From: Deltaproteobacteria bacterium | Lineage (GTDB): Bacteria > Myxococcota_A > UBA796 > SXON01 | Length of the DNA stretch: 64,000 bases | Direction of reading: 5' to 3' | Assembly (NCBI GenBank): GCA_947484175.1 | Contig: CANKOI010000005.1 | Coordinates: forward strand, 1 to 64,000 | Part shown: positions 17,174 through 24,982 of the stretch, in pieces | Layout: each line of letters starts with the position of its first letter | Position numbering within the stretch: position 1 is the stretch's first letter | Position numbers and translations under genes: made by a program | The notes under the pieces: generated by a model | What the model saw: only the letters and a program-made list of their open reading frames with translations | The model's database searches: none | What the model was told of the DNA's origin: nothing

Positions 17174-17862
17174 GCCGGCGCCCACCAGCGACCGGCAGCG
17201 AAGGCGTACCGCCAGGGGGGCTCCACCCGGTCGGTGGAAGGATGTTCGGGGTCGCCCGGCAACAACACATGGAGCGTGTCACCTTCGGAGAGGAATCGCG
17301 GCATGATCGGCGGCGCGTGGCGCTCAGCGGCCAGAATGGCCTCCACCGAAGGGTAGTCGGAGATTTCCGCGAGGGTACGCAACGTGGGCGGCGCGAGCGG
17401 CAGATCCCCTCGCGCGGCGGCCTCCATCGCCTCCCGCGGCCGGAACCAGCGGCCCTGCGCGGCCTCCTGCCCATCGGCCTCTGCCGAGGCTCCCTCGGGA
17501 AGCGGCGCCACGAAGAACCACGTGTCGTACCGACGCGGCTCCACTTCGGGCGTGAGCCAATGGGACCACACCCGCATCGTCCGAAGATCCCACACGTCGC
17601 CGACCCGCAGGGCCACGTTGGCTTCCTCGTGGAGCTCGCGGGCGGCCGCCGTCCAGAACGCTTTGGGAACCCGGGCGAAGTCGCCTCCGTCGGTCGGCGC
17701 CGCAGCGTCCGCGTCGTCCACCCGACCGCCGGGAAATACCCACGCCGAGGCCATGAACCCCACCGTCCTGGCGCGCTCCATCAGCCACACTTCCGGACCG
17801 GCCTCGCCCTCACGCAGGAGCACGACGGTGGCGGCGGGGCGGAGCGGCACGGGAGGCGACAT
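17170..17862 (-). CDS. NUDIX hydrolase, NUDT7/NUDT19-like
   Basis: The ATG at 17862 begins 230 residues opening with PLRPAATVVLLREG and WVFPGGRVDDAD. The Nudix helix is recognisable as RELHEEAN (residues 75-82) but is separated from the GG by an insertion of about 25 residues, as in the eukaryotic NUDT7/NUDT19 and related bacterial acyl-CoA diphosphatases. The C-terminal part has RYDTWFFVAPLP and PPTLRTLAEIS, also seen in that subgroup. It probably cleaves a nucleoside-diphosphate-linked compound such as a CoA ester. It precedes and overlaps the subtilase gene. Confidence 0.82.
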   Translation of the reverse strand: MSPPVPLRPAATVVLLREGEAGPEVWLMERARTVGFMASAWVFPGGRVDDADAAAPTDGGDFARVPKAFWTAAARELHEEANVALRVGDVWDLRTMRVWSHWLTPEVEPRRYDTWFFVAPLPEGASAEADGQEAAQGRWFRPREAMEAAARGDLPLAPPTLRTLAEISDYPSVEAILAAERHAPPIMPRFLSEGDTLHVLLPGDPEHPSTDRVEPPWRYAFAAGRWWAPA

Positions 17863-17969
17863 GGGGCACAGTATCCGGGAGCGCGCCCCACCGGATGCGA
17901 GATGCGCCCCTGCCCACCTCACCGCAAGGTTACCGGGCCCTTGCGCATCTCCCCGACCCGTCTGCACGT

Positions 17970-18010
17970 TGGACGAGTCCACAATCTAACGATACACTTG
18001 ACGAGTCAAG
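17970..18010 (+). promoter_or_regulatory. paired palindromes (putative operators) upstream of the OmpA-fusion gene
   Basis: Two perfect palindromes share the core GACGAGTC: TGGACGAGTCCA at 17970-17981 and CTTGACGAGTCAAG at 17997-18010. Their centres are 28 bases apart, just under three helical turns. The second ends 8 bases before the ATG at 18019 and abuts the AAGGG ribosome-binding sequence, so a bound protein could block both transcription and translation. A TTGACG within the second palindrome also resembles a -35 element, but no matching -10 fits before the start. Confidence 0.5.
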
Positions 18011-18018
18011 GGTTCACC

Positions 18019-21000
18019 ATGCACCTCCTCCTCCTGAGCCTCCCCGCCTTCGCCTTCCCCACCGACGCCGAATGGGTCGCCGTCGAAACGTCGGGCGCCG
18101 CCTTGGTGGACGACTTCAACGACCATGATCGGGAAGGCACGGGCAACCCCGATGCCATCGACTGTGTGGGCGACAACGCCGTTTCCGCCCCCGCGCTCTA
18201 CTGGTACACCGACGGCACCAGCCTGTGGTTCCGGATGCGGGTCGACGACACCCCCTGGCTTACGGCCGGCACCCTCCTGCAGCCCAACGCCTGGGCCTTC
18301 CTGATCGAAACGGACGGCAACCTCGACGACTTCGAGTACTCGCTCTCCGTCACCGGGGCCTCACCGACCGTTTACCTGTACCGCAACTCCAGCGGGGACG
18401 ACGGGGCCGACGCCTCCCTGGACTCACTCGAAGGCGTGCCGACGACCACCGGCTTCCAAGCGAGCGCCGCGGGAAGCACGATCCACACCCTCGAGGACTG
18501 GTTCGTAGACGTCGAAATCGATTTGGGCGAGCTCCCCGACAGCGTGAGATCGGGCCAGACCATCCGCGTGGCCGGCATCACGGGCGACTCCTCTACGCCA
18601 GACGGCGCCGACGCCGACCTCTGCGGCACCGACGACTCCGTGGCGCTCGGCCTGCTCACCGACGCGTGGAGTGAAGAATTCGGCGTCGATCGGGATGGCG
18701 ACGGGCTCCTCGACCTCGACGAGGTGACCGCGAGCACCGATCTCGACGACGCAGACTCCGACGACGACGGACTGAGCGACGGCGATGAGGTGAACATCTG
18801 GGGGAGCGACCCGCTGCGCTGTGACACCGATGGGGACTCGCTTGTTGACGGGTTGGAGGCTGGAGTGTCCGAGCCCATCGAGGGCACCGACCTCAGCGCC
18901 GCCTGCTTCCAAGCCGATGGCGACGCCGGAGCCACCACGACCAACCCCACGCTCGCCGACACCGACAGCGGTACGGTGAACGACAACGACGAGGACCGGG
19001 ACGGCGACGGCGTGGAAGGGAGCTGGGAGACAGACCCCAACGATCCTTCCGACGACAAAGACAGTAAAGACGAACCGGACGGAATCGCCGAGGCACTGGA
19101 AGACCGCTGCGCCGGCGAAGACGAGACCGACCGCGATGGCGACGGCGTGCCCGACATCGAGGAGGGACTCGCGGACACTGACGGCGACGGCCTCCCCGAT
19201 TTCTGCGACGAGGACGATGATGGAGACGGTGTGGCGACGGTCGAGGAAGGCGCCGCCGACAGCGACGCCGACGGACTTGACGACTACGAAGACCCGGACA
19301 GCGACAACAACGGCGTGGGGGACGGCGAAGAGCCCGCGGCGGACGTGGATAGTGACTGCGATGGCCTGACGGACCGCATCGACATGGACGACTCCGACGG
19401 GGACTGCGCCGACCCTGACGGCGACCTCCTCACCAACGCCGACGAGCGGGCGTGCGGCTCCGACCCCCAGAACCCCGACACCGACGGGGATGGCCTGTTG
19501 GACAGCGACGAAAGCTGCGACGAGGATGTGGACTGCGACGAGCTCACCGACATCCTCGACGCCGACGACGCCGACACGTCTGCCTGCGACTCGCCGGGCG
19601 ACACCGGCGCGGTGGGCGACACCAGCAGCGGTCCCACGTGCGTGAACGGGCTGTGCGACGGGCATTACACCGGCGGCTCGTGCTCGACGACGGGCGGAGC
19701 GGGCGCGGGCCTGCTTGGCGCCCTCGCGGCGGCCGGCCTCGCCGCCCGGAGGCGGCGTGCGGGCCTTCGTGGCGCCGCAGTCGTGATGGGAGCAGCGGCC
19801 GTCGTGTCCTCGCCGGCGCTGGCGGAGGAGCCAAGTGTGAACGCCCAACGGTTCCACCCCACCTTCGAAAGCGGCACGTTCATGACCGTGCACGACACGA
19901 GCCCCCACGCGCCCGGCGTGGGCCTCGGTCTGGTGTTCAATCAGGCGTCCCAACCGCTGATGTACCGGTACGGCGATGGGCGCGAGCCGGTGTCCGTCCT
20001 CGGCTCGGCCACCACGCTGGAGGTCGGAGGCAGCTACGCCACGAAGCGCCTCGCCCTGACGGTGAACATGCCGTTGCACGTGGTGGACGGCGACTTCATC
20101 GACGACGGCTTTGCTCCCGGCGATCTGCGCCTCGGCGTGCTCGCGAGCATTCTCGACCGAAAGAACGCGGGCGCCGGTTTCGGCCTGTACGGCAGTCTCG
20201 GACTCCCCACCGGCGACGGCGAGCGGTTCGTGGGAACGAACTCTCCCGAGGTGATCGCCGGCCTCGCGGGGAGCTACGGCGCAACGTGGGCGATGAGCGC
20301 AAACCTCGGAATGGCCATCGGCGCTCCGGCCTCGCTCGGCGACCTCAGTTGGGGCAGCCGGGCCCAGTGGGGCCTCGGCGTGCACGTTCCGATGCGTCGG
20401 GGCATCGCGCTCATCGGGGAGCTGGAAGGGGAGTCGGCGATCGCGAACATCGACGAAGTAGGCGGAACGCCCATCGAGTGGCGCGTCGGGGCAAGCGCCC
20501 AGACCAGTCGCACGGTCCTGTTCGATGTCGGTTTCGGCACGGGCCTGACGACCGGCATCGGGGCGCCCGAATACCGTGTCACGGCCGGCCTCAAGTACCT
20601 CCCCTCCTCAGTGGCGCGGGTGACCGCCGGGCTCGACCGGGATGGCGACGGCATCGTTGACGCCACCGACCTCTGCCCCGACCAGGCGGAGGACAAGAAT
20701 GGCCAGGCCGACGAAGACGGCTGCCCTGACGGCGGTTTCGTTCCCACCCACTTCGTCGTCACCGACCTCGGCGGCAGCCGCATCGCCGGCGCCTGGCTCG
20801 AGCTGTCGAGCGGTCCCGAGACCGGACGGTGGGCCCTCCCCTCCGGCGACGTGACCCGGTCGTTGCCCCCGGGCACCTACGCCCTCCGCGTGCGTGCCCC
20901 CCATTTCACGCCCGCGGAATCGTCGCTCACCGTCCCGGCCGACGCGCCTCGGCACGAACAGGTCGTGCAGCTCTCGCCCGCAGTGGCCGGCGGCACCCTG

Positions 21001-21666
21001 ATCCTGTCGGTACAGAACGAAGCGGGGCAGCCCGTTGCAGCGCTGGTGACCATCCTCGGCGAGGGCCGCAAGTTCACCACGGCCGGAGACGGCATCGGCA
21101 CGGAGGGCGTGCCGGTGGGTGAGGTGGAGCTCTCGGTGTGGGCCGAGGGGTACCGCCCCAAGCGCGTGAAGGTCAACGTGGCTGGCGGCGAGAAACAGAA
21201 CGTATCGGTGGTGCTCGATCTGACCCGCGTGGTGGTCCTCGCCGACCGGGTGGACATCCGCGACAAGGTGTTCTTCGACCTCGACAGCGCCACGATCACG
21301 GCCGCGAGCCACAACATCCTCGACGACGTGGCGGGCGCCCTCGAAAACCACGAGGAGCTGCGGCTCGTAGAGGTGCAGGGCCACACGGACGATCAGGGTG
21401 CGGAGGAGTACAACCTCGAGTTGTCCCAACGCCGCGCCGAGGCTGTCCGCGCCTACCTGATCGGCCAAGGCATCGAGGCCGAGCGCCTCGTGGCCCGCGG
21501 CTACGGCGAGAGCCAACCCCTCGAGTTTGGCACCAGCGAGAACTCACGCGAAGTGAACCGGCGCGTCGTATTCAAGATTCTGGCCGGCCCCCCCGAGTCC
21601 GATCGCCGCCCCGGCCGCCCCGGTCGTCCGGGTCGCCCCGGACCCGGCCCAGGCCGTCGGGACTGA
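18019..21666 (+). CDS. fusion of a TSP3/MYXO-CTERM-type surface protein and an OmpA-family outer-membrane protein
   Basis: The product is 1215 residues. Order of parts: short signal (MHLLLLSLPAFA); an N-terminal beta domain to about residue 215; about ten TSP3-type calcium repeats rich in D-x-D-x-DGL (220-535); at residues 555-580 a Cys, a Gly/Ala helix and Arg cluster like a MYXO-CTERM tail; immediately after, a second hydrophobic segment ending SSPALA-EEP (about 583-604), like a signal peptide; a beta-barrel-like region (605-870); one more TSP3 unit (DRDGDGIVDATDLCPD); a carboxypeptidase-regulatory-like domain; an OmpA peptidoglycan-binding domain (about 1080-1190, with VFFDLDSATI and GHTDDQGAEEYN); and a Gly/Pro/Arg tail. 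No stop divides the halves. An internal ATG at 19786 could start the second half alone but has no clear ribosome binding site. Confidence 0.82.
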   Translation: MHLLLLSLPAFAFPTDAEWVAVETSGAALVDDFNDHDREGTGNPDAIDCVGDNAVSAPALYWYTDGTSLWFRMRVDDTPWLTAGTLLQPNAWAFLIETDGNLDDFEYSLSVTGASPTVYLYRNSSGDDGADASLDSLEGVPTTTGFQASAAGSTIHTLEDWFVDVEIDLGELPDSVRSGQTIRVAGITGDSSTPDGADADLCGTDDSVALGLLTDAWSEEFGVDRDGDGLLDLDEVTASTDLDDADSDDDGLSDGDEVNIWGSDPLRCDTDGDSLVDGLEAGVSEPIEGTDLSAACFQADGDAGATTTNPTLADTDSGTVNDNDEDRDGDGVEGSWETDPNDPSDDKDSKDEPDGIAEALEDRCAGEDETDRDGDGVPDIEEGLADTDGDGLPDFCDEDDDGDGVATVEEGAADSDADGLDDYEDPDSDNNGVGDGEEPAADVDSDCDGLTDRIDMDDSDGDCADPDGDLLTNADERACGSDPQNPDTDGDGLLDSDESCDEDVDCDELTDILDADDADTSACDSPGDTGAVGDTSSGPTCVNGLCDGHYTGGSCSTTGGAGAGLLGALAAAGLAARRRRAGLRGAAVVMGAAAVVSSPALAEEPSVNAQRFHPTFESGTFMTVHDTSPHAPGVGLGLVFNQASQPLMYRYGDGREPVSVLGSATTLEVGGSYATKRLALTVNMPLHVVDGDFIDDGFAPGDLRLGVLASILDRKNAGAGFGLYGSLGLPTGDGERFVGTNSPEVIAGLAGSYGATWAMSANLGMAIGAPASLGDLSWGSRAQWGLGVHVPMRRGIALIGELEGESAIANIDEVGGTPIEWRVGASAQTSRTVLFDVGFGTGLTTGIGAPEYRVTAGLKYLPSSVARVTAGLDRDGDGIVDATDLCPDQAEDKNGQADEDGCPDGGFVPTHFVVTDLGGSRIAGAWLELSSGPETGRWALPSGDVTRSLPPGTYALRVRAPHFTPAESSLTVPADAPRHEQVVQLSPAVAGGTLILSVQNEAGQPVAALVTILGEGRKFTTAGDGIGTEGVPVGEVELSVWAEGYRPKRVKVNVAGGEKQNVSVVLDLTRVVVLADRVDIRDKVFFDLDSATITAASHNILDDVAGALENHEELRLVEVQGHTDDQGAEEYNLELSQRRAEAVRAYLIGQGIEAERLVARGYGESQPLEFGTSENSREVNRRVVFKILAGPPESDRRPGRPGRPGRPGPGPGRRD

Positions 21667-21678
21667 GCGCCCCCGCTC
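21665..21678 (+). terminator. short hairpin at the end of the OmpA-fusion gene
   Basis: GAGCG and CGCTC are perfect 5-base arms around a CCCC loop, beginning in the TGA stop. It lies between convergent genes. The stem is short and there is no T-run, so support is weak. Confidence 0.2.
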
Positions 21679-21684
21679 CGCCCC

Positions 21685-22308
21685 TCACGCGCCGCCGCCG
21701 CCCGCCCCAGCTACTTCTTGGCCGAACGTTCGGAGAAGTTCGACCCCCTCGCGATCATGCGCGATCACGCTGACACGGACGCGCGGCGTGCCCACGACGA
21801 GCCACTCGGTGAGTGGGAGGACCGTGACCGTGGTGTAGACGTAGGCCTCGTTCGGCACGGAGCCACCGAGTACCGCGCCCATCCGCTTGAGGGTGCCGCC
21901 GGCGAACAGCGTGTCGGTGGCCACCCGCAAGGCGAGGCCGTCGGGATCGACCCACGTGCCGCTCAGCACGGTGAAGTCGTTGGCCACCGCGCCCCAGTCC
22001 GTTGTTTCTTCGCCCATGACTCGCGACTTGTCTGTCGTCTGGGTGACGCCCTGTGAGGCCAACCACGCGGACACCGAGCGCTCCACCTTTTCCCCGAACT
22101 AGTCGAGCTCCGCGTTGTTCACAAGCGCGAGCACGCCCTCCAACACACCCAAGGTACCGCCATTCGACGTGTTGGGCACCGACGTCTCGATGATGGTGGA
22201 GACCATCAGCCCAGGCGCAGGCGCATCCGCCTTGAGGTCAGTAGAACGTACGACTTTCGTTGCGTAGCAGCCGGCCAAGAGCGGAGCGAATGCGAAGACA
22301 GAGACCAC
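21685..22308 (-). pseudogene. lipoprotein gene interrupted by an in-frame TAG
   Basis: The GTG at 22308 follows a GGAG ribosome binding site and begins MVSVFAFAPLLAGC, a clear lipobox, continuing to NNAELD and a TAG at 22099-22101 (69 residues). The same frame continues without change through FGEKVERSVSAWLASQG to a stop at 21685, another 137 codons. The composition on both sides matches, and the downstream part has no signal of its own, so this looks like one 207-residue lipoprotein split by a nonsense codon. The downstream part could still be translated from the GTG at 22086, preceded by GGGGAAAAG. Family unknown. It lies directly beside repeat and IS debris. Confidence 0.6.
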
Positions 22309-22773
22309 GAAAACTCCACGGGGTGCGCCGAGTATCACAACGGTCGGACGCCTGCTGGGGGCCGCCAGGGCCGTCGCAACGTCCGCGGGCACCTCGACCG
22401 GTCTCCGCCCGACGGTGTCCGATGACCGATTACCGGCGACCGAGGTTCGAAAGGCGAATCTCGATAGCCGAGGTTCGAAAGCCGAAACTCGACTAGCGAT
22501 CACCGAGCCCCGAACGTCGAGTCGCGTAATGCATCCGACGGATGAACGAGGTTCGATGAACGAACGCTCCCTGCGACTCCGGCAGGCCCCGGGTTGGTTC
22601 GGCTGCGGCGCTCTCGCGGTGGAGATGCGGGGCGCAACCACTACAGAATCGCGGCGGGCTCGGCCGCGGAGGCCTGCGCCGCCCTGGATCTGGTGGGCAC
22701 GTCCGAAGCACTGGCGCTCCAGCCGAAGCTTCGGCGGGTCGGGGCGATGTTGCGCGGGGAGTTCGCTGCCGGC
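22309..22773. other. spacer without a convincing gene
   Basis: Between the broken lipoprotein and the IS remnant I see no frame with protein-like composition. The stretch holds the TTCGAA-centred repeats listed separately (22440-22496) and their weaker relatives to about 22570. The reverse strand up to about 22773 could include the 3' flank of the former IS. No terminal inverted repeat was recognised. Confidence 0.5.
22440..22496. repeat. two tandem 28-29 bp repeats centred on TTCGAA
   Basis: Unit 1 (22440-22467) and unit 2 (22468-22496) both begin CCGAGGTTCGAAAG, continue with a CGAA then CTCGA element and end in TAG. They differ at a few bases and by one insertion. Degenerate relatives occur at 22503-22525 (CCGAG then CCGAACGTCGAG) and 22547-22565 (CGAGGTTCGATGAACGAACG). 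Each unit holds short self-complementary TTCGAA and TCGA words. They lie between the broken lipoprotein and the transposase remnant, and may be an eroded repeat family or the former edge of an element. Confidence 0.55.
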
Positions 22774-23157
22774 AAGCACGGAGAGCATGAACCCTCGGTC
22801 CCACCCGCAGCGTTGTCGCCGCTTCACCATGCTCCGCTTCTTTCCCGGCGCCGTGCGCATCAAGTTCATTACGAGATGGCGCAGTACCGCCAGGTTCTGA
22901 GCGGCGTTTCCGGCTCGCACCCTGCACTGGTCCTCGTTGAACGTCATGTCCAGAACCCAGTGGAGCCCGTTCTCGATGCCCCAGTGCGCACGCACGACGC
23001 CCGCCACCGAAGCTGCTGTCGGGGTCGGAGTATTCACGACGAAGTAGGCTTGCTCCGTGGACACCTGGCCGGTGCGCTTGTCTTCACGTCGTCGGGCGAG
23101 GAGGCGGCGTCGAAGCTCCCGCGCACGGTCTTGCCGTCCAACGCTACGTGGCCGCCT
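22774..23157 (-). mobile_element. ISAs1-family transposase remnant with internal deletion
   Basis: On the minus strand, 23157 to about 23110 reads GGHVALDGKTVRGSFD, the ISAs1-family motif around the first catalytic Asp. Close after it, in another frame, comes GQVSTEQAYFVVN, then RAHWGIENGLHWVLDMTF, NEDQCRVRAGNAAQNLAVLR and KRRQRCGWDRGFMLSVL, the conserved C-terminal third of the family. In intact members these blocks are separated by roughly 150 residues, so the middle is deleted and the frame changed at about 23100. The N-terminal 120 or so residues are also absent, since unrelated sequence starts at about 23160. The remnant cannot make an active transposase. Confidence 0.8.
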
Positions 23158-23177
23158 TCCCACACCGTCCGCAGGCC

Positions 23178-23883
23178 GTGGACCCGATCACCTACGCCTA
23201 CACGTGGTTCGCGGACGGCACCGAGGTGCAGTCGGGCGAGAGCGACACCCTTGCGGCCGGGAGCTTTGCCAAGCACCAGCGCATCTCGGTGGAGGTGACC
23301 CCGAACGACGGGTTCACCGACGGCGAGGCGATGCTCTCTGCCGACGCGGTCGCGCTCAACAGCCAGCCCACGGCCACCGCCGCGAGCCTCGACCCCGCCA
23401 CCGCGTACGAGGCCTCCACGCTCACCTGCCTGCCCGCTGGCTTTGCCGACGCGGACGCGGACGCCGAGGGCTGGGCGTACAGCTAGTCCGTCAACGGCGC
23501 CGACGCCGCGACCGCCGCCACGCTCGACGGCAGCGCCTTCTCCAAGGGCGATTCCGTCGTCTGCACCGCCACTCCGTGGGACGGCGAAGAGAGCGGCGCG
23601 GCGGTCAGCTCCGCGGCGCTCACGATCTCCAACACGGCGCCCGTCCTCGCCAGCGCGGACCTGTCCACCACCACCCCCTCCGAGAACGACACGATCGCCG
23701 TGACGCTCGGCGCCGGCACCGACGACGACGGGGACACGATCAGCTACGGCTACGACTGGTACGTGAACGGAGCCGTCGCGAGCACATCGAGCACGCTGTT
23801 GGCGAACCGCTTCGCAAAGGGCGACAGCATGTACGTCGTGGTGACCCCCTGGGACGGCACCGACTACGGCACGGAGGCGAGCC
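23178..23883 (+). pseudogene. fragment of a repeat-domain surface protein with a Trp-to-TAG nonsense codon
   Basis: A single frame encodes Ig/PKD-like repeats of roughly 90-100 residues. Each has a Tyr-x-Tyr-x-Trp core: ITYAYTWFADG, then WAYS-stop-SVNG, then ISYGYDWYVNG. Each is followed by a S/G-rich strand with KGDS or KHQR and VTPWDG or VTPNDG. At 23484-23486 the expected Trp (TGG) of the second repeat is TAG, so translation would end there. The 5' end is lost at the IS junction near 23165, and after GTEAS at 23883 the frame stops resembling protein. This is the inner part of a once larger secreted protein. Confidence 0.7.
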
Positions 23884-23884
23884 G

Positions 23885-24445
23885 ATGTGGGCGCTCGTGG
23901 AGTCGTGGTCACTGGCCTCGCAACCCGCGGGATCGACCGCTGCGAATGGCGCTTTCGGGGGTCAGTCGGTCGCGACCGTTGGCGGGTACTCGTGCTGGAA
24001 TCAGACCTCGGGCTGGAACTACTTGTGGATCCCGCACCCTGATCCCTCGGCCAGCCGGATGGCCATCGAGGTGGACGTGTATGTGAATACCGCGAGTGCA
24101 GAGTTTCTGGTGATGCCGATCGTGGACGGCCCGTTCTGGATTCCGAGCACGTTTATTCGGAACGGGATTGGGTTCGACTCCACCAGGGCGTGGTCCACAA
24201 TTTCGTACTCCTCGACCACGCTGGCCACCTACTCTGCGCTGGCGGCATCGTCCGTGTGGGTCACCGTTCGGCAGGACGTGGATCTGATCGAGGGTACCGT
24301 CACAGTCTACCGAGACGGCGTTGAGGTTGGCAGCGCGGGCGTCGACACTGCTGCCGCAGTCGGCTCCAACGTGCTTTTCAGCTCCTTCCAGCCGTTCTCT
24401 GGGAGTCACTGCTTCCAGAACCTCAACTTCTACACGGCTCCGTGA
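23885..24445 (+). pseudogene. 3' fragment of a second secreted protein (lectin-like beta domain)
   Basis: From about 23885 a different frame encodes 186 residues beginning WALVESWSLASQPAG and ending FSGSHCFQNLNFYTAP. The alternating strands (MAIEVDVYVN, FLVMPIVDG, WVTVRQDVDLIEGTVTVYRDG) resemble a concanavalin-A/laminin-G-type domain of the sort found at the C-terminus of surface proteins. There is an ATG at 23885, but no signal peptide and no ribosome binding site, and the sequence runs straight out of the preceding fragment in another frame. It is probably a truncated gene end brought here by rearrangement. The next 249 bases to 24694 hold nothing I can identify. Confidence 0.6.
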
Positions 24446-24694
24446 CGAGCGGCCGTAGCCTCCGCTGAGAAGGCGTCCGCACCGCCAGTCGGGCCACCCC
24501 GCCCCGCGCTCATCCCTCCCTCCCGCCGAAGGGGTCGTCAGCGCACCCTCGGCACCCACGGATCGACAAGCACGACGCCAGCATGGAGTCAATCGGCGGC
24601 CGCGCACGGCCCGTGCGACGACCGGCCGCGCTGATCGCCCCCCACTGCAGAGCGACGGCCTTGTCAACGGGGACCAGCGGGGGGCCATCTCCCG

Positions 24695-24982
24695 CTACGG
24701 CTTCGCTTTGATGATCGCCGTGAAGTCAGACCACTGCTCGACCTTGAACGCGCGGATCTCGCGGACGCTCGGCGGGAACCACGGGAGCGCCTTCAGCGCC
24801 ATCAGCGCCGCGAACAGGTTCGCCATGTCGTCGCTGTCCACGGTGTACAGGCTGCCTTGCCGCCACTCGAAGCCAGGACGGGAGAGCACCTGGCCGATCT
24901 CGCGGTACGCGGCCGCCGGATCGCCCTTCGGGTGGTTGGCGACCGTGTCCTTGACGACGAGGTCGAACGCGACCGCGTACAT
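24695..24982 (-). CDS. vapD: VapD-family toxin (Cas2-like endoribonuclease)
   Basis: This is a 95-residue protein matching the VapD family over its whole length: MYAVAFDLVVKDT at the N-terminus (conserved Asp7), HPKG, FEWRQGSLYTV, MANLFAALMALK, and the C-terminal SVREIRAFKVEQWSDFT. It resembles the Haemophilus-type VapD as I recall it. VapD proteins have a ferredoxin-like fold shared with CRISPR Cas2, and H. pylori VapD is an mRNA-cleaving RNase. The ATG at 24982 overlaps the stop of the upstream small gene as TGATG, the usual order of antitoxin before toxin in vapXD. Confidence 0.92.
   Translation of the reverse strand: MYAVAFDLVVKDTVANHPKGDPAAAYREIGQVLSRPGFEWRQGSLYTVDSDDMANLFAALMALKALPWFPPSVREIRAFKVEQWSDFTAIIKAKP

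Noticed and set aside
18690-19600. Repetitive GAC/GGC-rich DNA that could pass for an array
   Set aside because: It encodes TSP3 calcium repeats in one continuous frame; spacing follows codons and there are no unique spacers of constant size, so not CRISPR.
22443-22480. GGTTCGAAA words resembling a tRNA T-arm
   Set aside because: The loop is not followed by the pairing Cs of a T-stem and no acceptor, D-arm or anticodon arm can be built; the words belong to the tandem repeats.
22099-23486. TAG as a recoded sense codon (two in-frame TAGs nearby)
   Set aside because: TAG ends many intact genes here, such as those ending at 2906, 3439 and 4301, so ordinary nonsense mutation in a decaying region is simpler.
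23057-24445. A 462-codon plus-strand frame as one gene
   Set aside because: Its first half is a shadow of the Ig/PKD-like frame and of the transposase remnant; only the part from about 23885 looks like protein.
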